Source of the DNA: Hyphomicrobiales bacterium | GTDB lineage: Bacteria > Pseudomonadota > Alphaproteobacteria > Rhizobiales > Rhizobiaceae | Direction: 5' to 3' | Length of the DNA stretch: 64,000 bases | Assembly: GCA_900472625.1 (NCBI GenBank) | Contig: UCIT01000026.1 | Location: 1 to 64,000 of the forward strand | Shown: positions 35,843 to 45,528 of the stretch, piece after piece | Layout: every line of letters begins with the position of its first letter | Position numbering within the stretch: the stretch's first letter is position 1 | Notes under the pieces: generated by a model | Databases searched by the model: none | The model's input: the letters and a program-made list of their open reading frames with translations, nothing else | What the model was told of the DNA's origin: nothing | Made by a program: the position numbers and the translations under genes

Positions 35843-38800
35843 TGCAGGCCTCCAAATTGGTAGCTAGTTCATCCACCCAGAAGCGGCGTACCCGCCATCC
35901 CATGGATTTGAGTTGCTGATCTCGCCAATGGTCGGCGAGCTTGCGCTTTCCATCGACGTCGGAATGCCAACGGCGGCCGTCCACTTCTAGGTCGAGCTTG
36001 ATATCTCCGGCACCGAAGAGGGCGAAGTCTAGGCGACGCCCCGCGATCTCAAACTGCGGAACCGGCTCAAGTCCCCTTTCCTTCAGGGCGTGATACACGG
36101 TGTGTTCCCACGAGCTGTCGAAGGTGCCTTCCGCGACCCGAGGTCGTGGTTCGGTCGCGAACGCTGCCAGTTGCTGAAGCCGCTTCACTTTTCCAGAACG
36201 CGCAAACGTCAGGTCGCCAAACACGTGTGCCACTGCTCGTGCACGCGAGATCGCGACGTTAATCCGTCGCCAATCTCTTTGAACGAAGGTCAACGCGCTC
36301 GTCGCGCTCGAAAAGCCTAGACAGGGCGAGAACAGAATTAGATCTCTCTCCTGGCCCTGGAAGGAATCCACCGTACCGGCTCGGAACTCTGCCTTTTCTA
36401 GTGCAGCCGAAGGAATCGCCGACTGTATCGCTTCGGTCAGCGCTTGTACTTGAGGACGGAAGGGAGCGATCACGCCGATGGATCCGGTATAGCCCTGCTT
36501 AAGGAGCAGTGTTGCCACCTGCTCGGTAATCGCGGACACTTCTGCTTGATTGACGTTACCGGTCATCGGTGTGGTGGGTCCCTTTACGTCGGTCCAAGCA
36601 ATACCAGGGCGCATGCCGATAGGCGGCTTGAGGGCTCGCTCGTCGCCGGCGACTCGAAGCATTTTTCCGTAGAACTGGTGATTGATGTAGCTAACGATAT
36701 CGGGCGCGGACCGATATTGGTTCCGCAACATGATTTTAGAAGCGCCGGGAGTCAGGTTAGCGAAATCGAACAAGGATTGTCGGCTTTGCGCAAACCGTCC
36801 CATGCTTGCCGGATATAATCCCTGTGCCTGCATGAGATTGCGATCGTGAGCGACGCCAAGCTGGCTGATGAAGGAGAGCTGCTTATCGTCTCCAACCACA
36901 ACAGCACGCTTTGCACGCGCGAACAATGGGAGCGCGGAAGCGATGTCACACTGGCTGGCTTCGTCGAATATGACGAGATCAAACAAAGCGTCGTGCAATG
37001 GAATTCGCCGAGGCGCTCCGAGCACTGAAGCGAGCCACAACGGTCGCCGAGAAACTATAGTTGAGGCAATGCCGGGTGGAAGCGACCGCACGCTTTGCAT
37101 GAGTTCCAGGTTGGCCCTTTCCTCCCCAAGCTCCAACCGTTCTTCCTCCGGCAGTGCCGTGCGGTTTAGAAGGATTCGAGGAAGGATACTGGCAACGGCC
37201 ACCGCTATTTGATTGGTGAGATCGACAGGATCTGATTTCACATCAGTTGCCGCGAGGTCTTGGCGTGCCCTGGCAAGTGCAATTCTCAGCGCAGGCAGGT
37301 CCGCAGACTCTAGGTCGACCGCGGGGCCGACCGCTGTGCCTCGACGCCGCCGGAAAAGCGACTGAATGCACATAACGACTTTTCTAGCGAGCCCCAAGCG
37401 GATTTCGGCTGCGCTGTCGTCGACGGCGGATGCACCGATTTCGTCGGTCGTCCTGCTTTCAATGCGCTCTAGGAGGTCTGCTATGATGCCATTGAGGCGG
37501 CCTTGCTCGTCAAGCTGATCGAGAGCCCGCAATCTCATCTGACATAGATTCGACAGTTTCGAGCGAAGGACTCGATCAACATCGACACCGCCCCCGGTCG
37601 GTTCTTGCAACAGTGATGTCAAAACATCATCGAACGACTGGTCGATCTCCCTTTGCGGATCAAGTGTCCGGACAAGGAACGGTGCACCCGGCGCTATGTT
37701 AGTCAGTCTGGATTCTACAGCATCGAGGGCCTGATGATTTTTGGAAGCGACTAGAACGCTCCCTCCGGAAGCAAGCACCGAGGCGGCCATCGAGACGATC
37801 GCTTGGCTCTTCCCCGTGCCGGGTGGACCGGTAACCACGGTGAGCGGACACGTTCCAGATAAACGTACAGCTTGGATTTGCTCGCGATTTAGTGAGCCAA
37901 CGTTCATGACGGACGGGGCAGTCTCCGGGCCGTCGTGAGGCATACCCAACACGGGTGCCAGCGCCGTTCTGGCGATGCGCTCTGTGGACCAAGTGGCGAC
38001 GGCGTCAAGGTCACGTACTGCACCCGAAGTGAAGGTATTATCTGTCGGAATGAAAATCGCCGCGACATCGTAGATTCCCGCAACCTCGGTATCGATTTCT
38101 TCTTTCAACTGCCGACCGGATATCGAGCCTCGGAAATCGCCTGCAATTGCCTCGCGGAGACGGCCGAGAAACTCATCCCGCCGAAAACCCACGCCTTCGG
38201 CTTGCGTGAAAACATCACGCAGATCAGATTCCGTCCAACCTGCCTTTCTGGCCGCGCCTCTCATCCAGTCAGGGTTGGCGACGATGTCATCGGTGTCGAC
38301 CACGATTTCGACATGTCCGGGTTGGCGCCGCCATTCCCCGCTGACAAGCCCAACAGGCCAGATGACCGGCGCCCCTTGTTTGCGGCCGACCGCGATAGGC
38401 CAGCCAACGGCTACCGCCTGATCGTTAGCCTCCCTTTTCAGCAGCGCTTTCCGAAACTCGTCGGGGAGATCATCCAGAACCACAGATATCGAAAGCTCGT
38501 CTCCAACTTCAGGCGTGACAGGTCCTGAGCCAGAAACGAGTTGCCACTGGATACCATGGCGATCTGGTATCTGAGCAATGGCACCTCTGGGATCCGCGCG
38601 CAGGGCCGAACGGTAGTAGCGCAATACTGCGCCGGGGTCCGCGTTCGACGTGTCGGCAAGGTCTTCCAGGTCTGGGTCTTGTGCTCGGCTACGGTAGACG
38701 GCTCGCGCAGCGGTCAGGAGTGAACCCGACAATGTGGAAGGGGTTATCTCTCCCGCATCTTTCGTAACAACCTCATTCCTTTTGAAAGTAGCGACGCTTC

Positions 38801-38972
38801 GCCAGCGCCCAGTGCGATCGCGGCTGATCTTTCCTGCTTCTGTGAGTTCAGACAACTCGGCATAGAGCTCCGTGCGTCTCCGAGGATCGAAGTCCACGTC
38901 CAGCAGGGCAAACAATTCGTTTGTCGTCCTTCCCGTCGGGAAAGATGAAATAGTCCGCAAAAGAACAGACAT
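35814..38972 (-). CDS. SF1 (UPF1/DNA2-like) helicase fused to a Vsr-like PD-(D/E)XK nuclease
   Basis: The protein has 1052 residues from ATG 38972; a GTG at 39017 extends the frame by 15 residues. An N-terminal winged-helix-like region (about 10-60) and a middle regulatory region precede an SF1B helicase core: VTGPPGTGKSQAIVSMA near 380, VIFDEASQCDIASAL near 665, VVGDDKQLSF, GVIAPFRPQ, VDSFQGQERDLILFS and NVAISRARAV. The last 115 residues form a Vsr/MTES_1575-type nuclease with RRLDFALFG, LDLEVDGRRWHSD and WRDQQLKSMGW. It is the first gene of the five-gene operon. This architecture is common in antiphage systems and in CnuH-like helicases of CoCoNuTs. Confidence 0.88.
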   Translation of the reverse strand: MSVLLRTISSFPTGRTTNELFALLDVDFDPRRRTELYAELSELTEAGKISRDRTGRWRSVATFKRNEVVTKDAGEITPSTLSGSLLTAARAVYRSRAQDPDLEDLADTSNADPGAVLRYYRSALRADPRGAIAQIPDRHGIQWQLVSGSGPVTPEVGDELSISVVLDDLPDEFRKALLKREANDQAVAVGWPIAVGRKQGAPVIWPVGLVSGEWRRQPGHVEIVVDTDDIVANPDWMRGAARKAGWTESDLRDVFTQAEGVGFRRDEFLGRLREAIAGDFRGSISGRQLKEEIDTEVAGIYDVAAIFIPTDNTFTSGAVRDLDAVATWSTERIARTALAPVLGMPHDGPETAPSVMNVGSLNREQIQAVRLSGTCPLTVVTGPPGTGKSQAIVSMAASVLASGGSVLVASKNHQALDAVESRLTNIAPGAPFLVRTLDPQREIDQSFDDVLTSLLQEPTGGGVDVDRVLRSKLSNLCQMRLRALDQLDEQGRLNGIIADLLERIESRTTDEIGASAVDDSAAEIRLGLARKVVMCIQSLFRRRRGTAVGPAVDLESADLPALRIALARARQDLAATDVKSDPVDLTNQIAVAVASILPRILLNRTALPEEERLELGEERANLELMQSVRSLPPGIASTIVSRRPLWLASVLGAPRRIPLHDALFDLVIFDEASQCDIASALPLFARAKRAVVVGDDKQLSFISQLGVAHDRNLMQAQGLYPASMGRFAQSRQSLFDFANLTPGASKIMLRNQYRSAPDIVSYINHQFYGKMLRVAGDERALKPPIGMRPGIAWTDVKGPTTPMTGNVNQAEVSAITEQVATLLLKQGYTGSIGVIAPFRPQVQALTEAIQSAIPSAALEKAEFRAGTVDSFQGQERDLILFSPCLGFSSATSALTFVQRDWRRINVAISRARAVAHVFGDLTFARSGKVKRLQQLAAFATEPRPRVAEGTFDSSWEHTVYHALKERGLEPVPQFEIAGRRLDFALFGAGDIKLDLEVDGRRWHSDVDGKRKLADHWRDQQLKSMGWRVRRFWVDELATNLEACIELVENDLS

Positions 38973-39327
38973 TTTGATTACGAAGCCACCCCGGTGCGCA
39001 TGAATCAGACTCCCCACAAATTCATTGGCATCGGTTTGATAGTGAGCGATATCGCTGTCAATGGGTTGTACAGCGTCTATCCCAATTCAACTTGTGACGG
39101 GACTTCGCGCCATTCGTGAAAATTTGGACGCGTGTCTTTTGGGTGACGAACTTTTAACGTGCACCGCAACCCGCGTCGCCACGCGAGATGGTCGCACTAT
39201 GACACGACTAAAATCCGACGAATGGACAAGACGCTTCGTTGAAGGCCGAATAAACTCGAAACGGTCAGGATCGACAGTCCTGTAGGCCCCAGGTTGGGTG
39301 TCGTTATCAATTGCGAAGGTATCGACG
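38973..39327. other. Promoter region of the defence-like operon
   Basis: About 350 bases separate the minus-strand operon from a small plus-strand gene. A 74-codon frame at 39061 lacks homology and a good ribosome binding site. No clear operator repeat or class A/B motif is present. Confidence 0.4.
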
Positions 39328-39519
39328 ATGAACAGCTTGCACTCCCCGGCGCGTGAAAGCGCTGAAACACAGACCCTCGAGGTGGTTCAGCCAGATAGCC
39401 AGAGCGAACCGATCCCACTCGAAGAGCTTGATAGGCGCCGGATATCGCTTCAAGCTGGAATCGAAACGCTACGCGCGAAAATGCGGGCTCGCGAGGCCAC
39501 AGAAATGTGGTTGCATTGA
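39328..39519 (+). CDS. Small hypothetical protein
   Basis: This 63-residue frame from ATG 39328 has GAAGG about eight bases upstream. The product is polar, with a predicted amphipathic helix at the end (LEELDRRRISLQAGIETLRA). No family is recognised. Such small helical proteins are common in rhizobial genomes, but coding is not certain. Confidence 0.4.
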   Translation: MNSLHSPARESAETQTLEVVQPDSQSEPIPLEELDRRRISLQAGIETLRAKMRAREATEMWLH

Positions 39520-39637
39520 ACCATCACGGAGGTGGCTGCTTGCAAGCACTCACCGCCCCGGCTGGGAAATTGTATGTTATGCCGTAGTAACGCTCTACCA
39601 TCAGGCTGTCAGCACGGCCTTATGCGGCGCAATTTTA

Positions 39638-40072
39638 TCAAGATCGTTGGCTTTCATCCCGGTAGGCTTGCTCCATACGGTCGAGCTTTCCTGCGCCCAC
39701 AATTTTTCCGTCCCGAATAAAAGAGATCAACTGATCAATATCATTGCCACCTCCAGGCGCGCCGCCCAACGGCAACGACTGGCGACGGCGGAGCTTTTGC
39801 GCCCAATAGCGGATTTCGCGTTCTGCTGGGGAATACCAAATCCCCAACCTAAACAGGCGTCCGTCGGTTTGAACCCAAAGCGGAGGGACTGTCCCGTCCA
39901 GTGCCACTATAGAGCCCGTGTGCCCGTGCTCTCCATCCGAGATCTCCGGATGACCGAAAAACCACGCGTAAAGCCAAGGTCGCGAATCCTTCGGGTACTC
40001 GATAACCCATCCTTCAAGGATTGGAGCAGCAGCTAACTCTTCGTCATTTGGCGCCAGGGTCACAATTTTCAT
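39638..40072 (-). CDS. Hypothetical protein, possibly DUF6634-like
   Basis: The protein has 144 residues from ATG 40072 (an earlier start at 40087 is in frame). The pattern AAAPILEGWVIE, FGHPEISDGE, TGSIVALD and WVQTDGRLFRLG resembles small rhizobial proteins of the DUF6634 type, which have unknown function. The C-terminal part is rich in Gly and Arg. It stands alone, convergent to the small gene upstream and divergent from the VOC gene. Confidence 0.6.
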   Translation of the reverse strand: MKIVTLAPNDEELAAAPILEGWVIEYPKDSRPWLYAWFFGHPEISDGEHGHTGSIVALDGTVPPLWVQTDGRLFRLGIWYSPAEREIRYWAQKLRRRQSLPLGGAPGGGNDIDQLISFIRDGKIVGAGKLDRMEQAYRDESQRS

Positions 40073-40295
40073 AGCTCCGAGGGTCACGAGGCGGAAAGCC
40101 GACGATGGTAAACGCCTGTCACGCTACAGGAAAGCGCGTCCGTATCAACGATCCATATGGTGTAGTGTGGAATGGATGTTGGCGCCGGAAATCTTTGAGA
40201 GCGTTTTGGTCGATAAGAGGCCGCACTACGTGCTGATTGGCGCTTGAGATGGAACTGACGCATAGCCTCGCCGTTTCGGTGTGAAGGAGACCGCA

Positions 40296-40631
40296 ATGCA
40301 CTTCACAAACGCCCTTGCCGGAATTGCAGTAAGCGACATTACAAAAGCAACGAAGTGGTACACTGAGTTCTTGGGAAGAGACCCTGATAGGGTTCCGATG
40401 TCGAGTGACGTCGAGTGGGATTTTCCCGGCGGAGCGACGCTGCAGGTCTTCGATGACAAGCGCCGGGCCGGGCATTCCAGCCTCACCCTTGTGCCGGACG
40501 ATTTCAAAAACGAAGTCGAAAGGCTTGCAAACCTGGGCCATCGTCCGAGCGACAGCAAGAGCGGCAAATTTGAAATCGCCATTTTCGCGGATCCCGATGG
40601 CAATCGTCTGGTCCTGGCGCAGCCCAACTGA
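40296..40631 (+). CDS. VOC-family (glyoxalase/bleomycin-resistance-like) protein
   Basis: The protein has 111 residues from ATG 40296, with GAAGGAG upstream. A single vicinal-oxygen-chelate domain is visible: NALAGIAVSDITKATKWYTEFLG at the start, WDFPGGATLQVFDD in the middle and FADPDGNRLVLAQ at the end. Metal-ligand positions are not conserved enough to name a reaction. It is the standard short length for single-domain VOC proteins. The ABC operon starts about 110 bases downstream. Confidence 0.82.
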   Translation: MHFTNALAGIAVSDITKATKWYTEFLGRDPDRVPMSSDVEWDFPGGATLQVFDDKRRAGHSSLTLVPDDFKNEVERLANLGHRPSDSKSGKFEIAIFADPDGNRLVLAQPN

Positions 40632-40741
40632 GCCCAGGAGATAGTTGCCGTCACAAAACTTTAACAAACCATTCAACGATCTGTCGCACAACTCCGTTAG
40701 ATCGCTCCCGATTGCAATCGCACTTGCACAAGGAGAGATTA

Positions 40742-42001
40742 ATGTCACGGAAATTGCAGAGCGTATTGGCGGCGGGCATAGCCGCATTTTTCGTCACGAT
40801 GGGTCCCGCTGACGCGGCGACCACGGTGAAGTTTTGGCACACGTTCAGCAAATCGCAGGGCGAGGCTCTCAACAAGATCATCACCAAGTTTGAAGCGGCG
40901 AACCCGGATATCGAGATCGAGGCCGAGTTCGTCGGCGACTATAATGACGTCGTCTCGAAGTTGCAGGCGGCTATCCCGGCACGCCGAGCACCGGACGCGG
41001 TTATTCTGGAAGTGACGCGCTATGGGCTATTCGCGAACAACAATATCCTGACGGACCTGACACCGTATTTCGACGCCGACCCGCTCAAGGCTGATCTCTA
41101 CGACTATGCCCGCGAAGTTGGCGTGATTGGCGGCAAGAACTTTATCGTGCCGTTCAACTCGTCGACTCCGGTCGTCTACATCAACAAGGACATCTTTGCG
41201 CGGGCCGGTCTCTCGGCTGAAACGCCGTTGAAGACGTTTGCCGACATCTCCGCAGCCGCGAAGACAATTTCCGACAAGCTCGGCTCTGAAGGAATTTCCG
41301 GCATCGCCGCGCCCGGCCAGTTTGCCCGCTGGGGCGTCGTCATGGCCAACGACAGCGAACTGGTCGATCCTGCCTCGGGCGCAATCCTGCTCGACAAACC
41401 GAACACAATCGAAGCCTATCAGTGGATGGCCTCGCTGGTCCATGAGCAGAAAGTTGCATCTCCCGATGGTGTCACAGACGAGGACAAGGGGCGGGACGCG
41501 TTCCTCGCCAAGAAGGTTGGGATCATGATGAACTCGACCGGCAATTACGGCGGGTCGAAAAAAGCCCTTGGCGACGCACTCGCAGTTCGCCCGATGCCTT
41601 GCAACAAAACGTGCTCGGTCCCGATTGGCGGCGCCGGTATCGGTATCCTGGCCTCGTCGTCGAAAACGGTTCAGGACGCTGCCTACAAGTTCATCAGCTT
41701 CGCGGCCTCGCCGGATGCCAACGCTTCATGGTTTGCTGCCACGGGCTACATGCCGATAAACAAGAAGAGTGCCAACCTCCCTGTGGTCAAGGAAGCACTT
41801 GCCACTCAACCCGGCATCGACGTCGCCATCATTTCACTCCCCGTGGCCCATGGACGCGCAAGGACTACCGTCGTCACCTGGATGCGCTCGACCGAGTACA
41901 AGATGTGGGAAGCGATGGCACTTGGCCAGCGGCCCGTCGATGAGACGATGAAGGACTTCGCCCAACAAACGCGGGACGAGGAAAAGCGAGTCAGCAACTA
42001 A
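40742..42001 (+). CDS. ABC transporter substrate-binding protein, UgpB-like
   Basis: The 419 residues from ATG 40742 comprise a Sec signal (SRKLQSVLAAGIAAFFVTMG, cleavage after ADA) and a family 1 solute-binding protein starting TTVKFWHTFSKSQGEALNKI, characteristic of UgpB-type proteins. VPFNSSTPVVYINKDIF and GGAGIGILA are further matches. With two permeases, an ATPase and a glycerophosphodiester phosphodiesterase in the same operon, glycerol-3-phosphate or a glycerophosphodiester is the likely ligand. It is the first gene of the operon and is followed by a hairpin. Confidence 0.9.
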   Translation: MSRKLQSVLAAGIAAFFVTMGPADAATTVKFWHTFSKSQGEALNKIITKFEAANPDIEIEAEFVGDYNDVVSKLQAAIPARRAPDAVILEVTRYGLFANNNILTDLTPYFDADPLKADLYDYAREVGVIGGKNFIVPFNSSTPVVYINKDIFARAGLSAETPLKTFADISAAAKTISDKLGSEGISGIAAPGQFARWGVVMANDSELVDPASGAILLDKPNTIEAYQWMASLVHEQKVASPDGVTDEDKGRDAFLAKKVGIMMNSTGNYGGSKKALGDALAVRPMPCNKTCSVPIGGAGIGILASSSKTVQDAAYKFISFAASPDANASWFAATGYMPINKKSANLPVVKEALATQPGIDVAIISLPVAHGRARTTVVTWMRSTEYKMWEAMALGQRPVDETMKDFAQQTRDEEKRVSN

Positions 42002-42010
42002 CTCAGAAAG

Positions 42011-42043
42011 GCGCCGGCACATGCATCCTCATGCCGCCGGCGC
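42011..42043 (+). repeat. Intercistronic hairpin between binding-protein and permease genes
   Basis: GCGCCGGC and GCCGGCGC form an 8-bp perfect stem in the 54-base spacer. There is no U tract. Such hairpins after binding-protein genes often protect the upstream message and raise its level above the permease genes. Confidence 0.6.
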
Positions 42044-42055
42044 AGCCTTATCTCC

Positions 42056-42925
42056 ATGCGCCTCAGCCTCACTCCTTACGTGTTCGTCGCACCCTTGATG
42101 ATCTTCATCGCGGTGTTCACCTATGTTCCAATTTTCATGAGCCTAGACCTCAGTTTCCGGCAGTGGAATTTTCTCTCGCCGGATATGCCGTTCGTCGGCC
42201 TGCGCAACTACGAGCAGCTCCTGTCGTCACGAGATCTGTGGAACTCTCTGCAGGTCACCGCCCTCTTCACCATTCTCTCCGTGCCATTGCGTCTGGCGCT
42301 CGCAGTCTTCGCGGCCAGCTATCTCGTCCGGGAAAGTGCGCCGTCTCGAATCCTGCGGGGCGCGCTCTTTTTACCTGCGGTGACCTCCACTGTATCAATC
42401 GGCGTCGTTTTCTCCTGGGTGTTCGCTACCGACTACGGGATGGTCAACGCACTGCTGGTCAAACTTGGACTTGCCAAGGTCCAATGGTTGCAGGATCCGC
42501 ATCTCGCGTTGTGGGTACTGATCTTCGTTAACACTTGGAAGCAGCTTGGATACGATGTCGTGATCTACATTGCGGGACTTCAGGCAATCCCGCAGGACCT
42601 CTACGATGCTGCATCGATCGACGGTGGACGGCGGCTTCACATTTTCCGTCGCGTAACGCTGCCGCTGGTCATGCCGACCACCTATTTCCTCCTCGTCATT
42701 TCGGTCATTGAAGCCTTTCAGGTGTTTACCATTGTCAACGTCATGACGCATGGCGGCCCCGCAGGCGCCACGGACATGCTGGTCAATCTCCTCTTCGAGA
42801 TCGGCTTTGGACTTTTCGATATCGGGCGAGGCTCGGCACTCGCCGTGCTGCTGTTCATCCTGCTCGTCGCTCTCGCCTTCCTCAAGTCCCGCATTATCGG
42901 CCGCAAGGTGCACTATGAAGCCTGA
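42056..42925 (+). CDS. ABC transporter permease, UgpA-like
   Basis: This 289-residue protein has six predicted membrane helices. The cytoplasmic EAA loop is visible as DLYDAASIDGGRRLHIFRRVTLPL, in the position typical of MalF/UgpA-type permeases. Overlap of 11 bases with the next permease gene supports heterodimer formation. The short N-terminus and the phrase PFVGLRNYEQLL are typical of carbohydrate-uptake 1 family members. Confidence 0.9.
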   Translation: MRLSLTPYVFVAPLMIFIAVFTYVPIFMSLDLSFRQWNFLSPDMPFVGLRNYEQLLSSRDLWNSLQVTALFTILSVPLRLALAVFAASYLVRESAPSRILRGALFLPAVTSTVSIGVVFSWVFATDYGMVNALLVKLGLAKVQWLQDPHLALWVLIFVNTWKQLGYDVVIYIAGLQAIPQDLYDAASIDGGRRLHIFRRVTLPLVMPTTYFLLVISVIEAFQVFTIVNVMTHGGPAGATDMLVNLLFEIGFGLFDIGRGSALAVLLFILLVALAFLKSRIIGRKVHYEA

Positions 42926-43724
42926 CAATTCCCTGCTCACAGCAACCGCTCTTGTTGTTGGATTGCTGTTCCTTTCGCCGGTGCTGTATTCGATCTGGAT
43001 GTCGTTTCAGACGGTCGACGCCTATTACGCGGGTCAAGCCAGCTTTACCCTGGACAACTACACGAGGGCCGTCAGCGAGTTCAATTTCGCCCGTTATTTG
43101 CTGAACAGCCTCATCGTCTCGGGATTGGTTACACTGCTCGGCATCACACTGGCCACAATGGCCGCGTATGCCTTCGCGCGTTTCACCTTCCCCGGCGGGA
43201 ACTTCCTGTTTGGCGCGACGGTAGCAACGTTGATGATCCCCAGTCACATCAGCCTGATCCCCAACTACCTGACACTCGCCAAGGCTGGACTGCTCGACAC
43301 CTACGCCGGGCTGATCCTCCCCGCCATTTCCAACGGGTTCGCGGCGTTCTTCTTAAGACAGTACATTCGTGGGATTCCGAAGTCTCTCGACGAGGCCGCC
43401 TATATGGACGGCGCATCGCCACTCAAGGTGCTCTGGCGCATTATCGTACCGCTGTCCCGGCCAGCGATCGCCTCGATGGCGCTCTACATCTTCATGACGG
43501 AGTGGAACAACTACATCTGGCCCCTCGTCGCAGTTGGCAAGGAGGACCTCTACACTCTGCAGATCGGACTCGCTCGCCTTTACCGCATCAATCCCGGTGA
43601 AGGGCTGATCGACTGGCCACTTGTGATGGCGGCATCAACCATCACCATCCTACCAGTACTTCTGGGTTTCCTCCTGGTCGAGCGCCACCTCGTGCGTGGC
43701 ATTACGCTCGGCGCCGTCAAGTGA
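42915..43724 (+). CDS. ABC transporter permease, UgpE-like
   Basis: The protein has 269 residues from ATG 42915; the upstream frame belongs to a shadow. It is the MalG/UgpE-type second permease, with six helices and EAA loop SLDEAAYMDGASPLKVLWRIIVPL. The TEWNNYIWPLVAVGKEDLYTLQIGLARL segment is characteristic. Its end overlaps a GTG that could start the phosphodiesterase gene. Confidence 0.9.
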   Translation: MKPDNSLLTATALVVGLLFLSPVLYSIWMSFQTVDAYYAGQASFTLDNYTRAVSEFNFARYLLNSLIVSGLVTLLGITLATMAAYAFARFTFPGGNFLFGATVATLMIPSHISLIPNYLTLAKAGLLDTYAGLILPAISNGFAAFFLRQYIRGIPKSLDEAAYMDGASPLKVLWRIIVPLSRPAIASMALYIFMTEWNNYIWPLVAVGKEDLYTLQIGLARLYRINPGEGLIDWPLVMAASTITILPVLLGFLLVERHLVRGITLGAVK

Positions 43725-43741
43725 TCAAGGACAACAAGAGA

Positions 43742-44491
43742 ATGACACGCATTGCATCCCACCGAGGCGGCACACTCGAATTCGGCGACAGCACGCCGCG
43801 GGGGTTCGCAGCGACCTCTCGGATGAAACTGGAGGAGGTCGAGTTTGACGTGCACCCGACGTCCGACGGGGGAATCGTTGTCCACCATGACGCCACCCTG
43901 GATGCGACAACGGACATGACGGGCGAGATCGCGCGCATGACCTTGGATCAGGTTCGCACGGCTACCATCCGATATAGCGCAGGCGGCCACCCGCTTACGC
44001 TTGAAGAACTTTGCTCGATGTACGCAGACAGCCACGTCAACTTCCGTTGCGAGATTAAGCCCGGCGCCGACGGTATGCCTTACAAGGGCTTTGCCAGCCG
44101 CGTCGTTACGATGTTGCAGAGTCGGTCGATGCTCGAACGTACAACATTCTCTTCGTTCCTGCTCCGCTCCATGGACGACCTTGGCACAGCTACGGTTCGG
44201 CCATCGCTATGGCTCGTCAGTCCACCCGTCCTTAGACAGCTCGGGCAGGACGGCGTCATCGAGCTCTGTACCGTTCACGGCATTCGCGAGATAGGCGTTC
44301 ACATCGACACGGCGGACGCCGCATTGAAAGCGTCGTTCCTTGATGCGGGCGTCGAGTTTGGCTGTTGGGCTGCCCACACAACAACGCAAATCGAGAAGGC
44401 ACTGAAACTTGACGCTAAAGTATTCACTACGGACCGGCCGTCGCTTGCGATTTCGGTCCGGGAGGCTTTCCTAGCCGGAGGCGAACGATGA
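43742..44491 (+). CDS. Glycerophosphodiester phosphodiesterase family protein
   Basis: The protein has 249 residues from ATG 43742 (AAGGA at good spacing); GTG 43721 overlapping the permease stop is an alternative. It is a GDPD-type TIM barrel: SHRGG near the start, EVEFDVHPTSDGGIVVHHD with the catalytic His and metal ligands, and FRCEIKPG. It hydrolyses glycerophosphodiesters to glycerol-3-phosphate and an alcohol, and no signal peptide is seen. Position inside the ABC operon, before the ATPase gene, parallels ugpQ and links the transporter to phosphodiester uptake. Confidence 0.9.
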   Translation: MTRIASHRGGTLEFGDSTPRGFAATSRMKLEEVEFDVHPTSDGGIVVHHDATLDATTDMTGEIARMTLDQVRTATIRYSAGGHPLTLEELCSMYADSHVNFRCEIKPGADGMPYKGFASRVVTMLQSRSMLERTTFSSFLLRSMDDLGTATVRPSLWLVSPPVLRQLGQDGVIELCTVHGIREIGVHIDTADAALKASFLDAGVEFGCWAAHTTTQIEKALKLDAKVFTTDRPSLAISVREAFLAGGER

Positions 44492-45528
44492 GCGGCATCT
44501 CCCTGCGCGATATTCGCAAATCCTATCCGAATGGCCCCCGCGTACTCCATGGCGTATCCATGGACATTCAGCCTGGCGAATTTGTGGTCATCGTAGGTCC
44601 GTCAGGCTGCGGGAAGTCGACGCTGCTGCGTCTCATTGCCGGCTTGGACCGCTGCGAGGAAGGCGAGATCGAAATCTCCGGACGGCGTGCGAACGACCTG
44701 GCACCGCAGAACCGCGACATTGCGATGATTTTTCAAAACTACGCGCTCTACCCACACATGACGGTTCGCGACAACATTGCATTCGGGCTGGAATTGCGCG
44801 GCCTTAAGAAGGCAGAGCGCCATGCGAGAGCTGAAGGCGTCGCGAGAACGCTCCAGCTCGACAAGTTTCTCGACAGGAAGCCAGGGGCGCTCTCCGGCGG
44901 CCAGCGCCAGCGCGTCGCGATGGGGCGGGCGATGGCTCGCGATACCTCCATCTTCCTGATGGACGAGCCGCTGTCCAATCTTGATAATTCGCTCAGAGTA
45001 ACGATGCGAACCGAGATCAAGGAACTGCACAGGCAGCTCAACGCGACAACCGTGTATGTCACGCACGATCAGACGGAAGCGTTGTCGATGGCTGACCGTG
45101 TCGCGGTCATGAAGGATGGTCATCTGCTTCAGTTCGACCGACCCGAGGTCATCTATGACAGGCCACGAAACCGCTTTGTCGCAAGCTTCTTGGGCGTGCC
45201 ACCCATCAATCTTGTGCCAGCCTCAGCCTTGCCAGGATGGCGGGGCTCCACGGATTTGACGGCCGGACTTCGCCCCGAAATGTTGTCGTTACATGGTCAG
45301 AAACCAGAAGCGCCTGCCCTCCCTGCTCGAATAGTGTTGCAGGAACTGACCGGGTCGGACGTGTTACTCCACTGCGAGACATCCGCTGGCCGGTTGACGG
45401 TCTCCACGCCACGCAGGCAGGGTATTCCGGCCGACGGCAACGCGTGGATCTCGTTCGATATGGAACGCGCATTGTATTTCGACAAAAGTGGCGAGCGCGT
45501 TGATCTCGGCTGGTGTGGGCCGACATGA
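44488..45528 (+). CDS. ABC transporter ATP-binding protein, UgpC-like
   Basis: The protein has 346 residues. The nucleotide-binding domain has Walker A GPSGCGKST, Q-loop FQNYALYPHM, signature LSGGQRQRVAMGRA, Walker B IFLMDEPLSNLD and H-loop VTHDQTEA. It is followed by a C-terminal TOBE/regulatory domain (about 235-346) like MalK and UgpC. It overlaps the neighbours on both sides by 4 bases (ATGA junctions), so it is translated from a coupled message. Confidence 0.93.
   Translation: MSGISLRDIRKSYPNGPRVLHGVSMDIQPGEFVVIVGPSGCGKSTLLRLIAGLDRCEEGEIEISGRRANDLAPQNRDIAMIFQNYALYPHMTVRDNIAFGLELRGLKKAERHARAEGVARTLQLDKFLDRKPGALSGGQRQRVAMGRAMARDTSIFLMDEPLSNLDNSLRVTMRTEIKELHRQLNATTVYVTHDQTEALSMADRVAVMKDGHLLQFDRPEVIYDRPRNRFVASFLGVPPINLVPASALPGWRGSTDLTAGLRPEMLSLHGQKPEAPALPARIVLQELTGSDVLLHCETSAGRLTVSTPRRQGIPADGNAWISFDMERALYFDKSGERVDLGWCGPT

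Noticed and set aside
39061..39285. A 74-codon frame ahead of the defence-like operon
   Set aside because: It has no good ribosome binding site, domain or signal, and lies in the likely promoter region.
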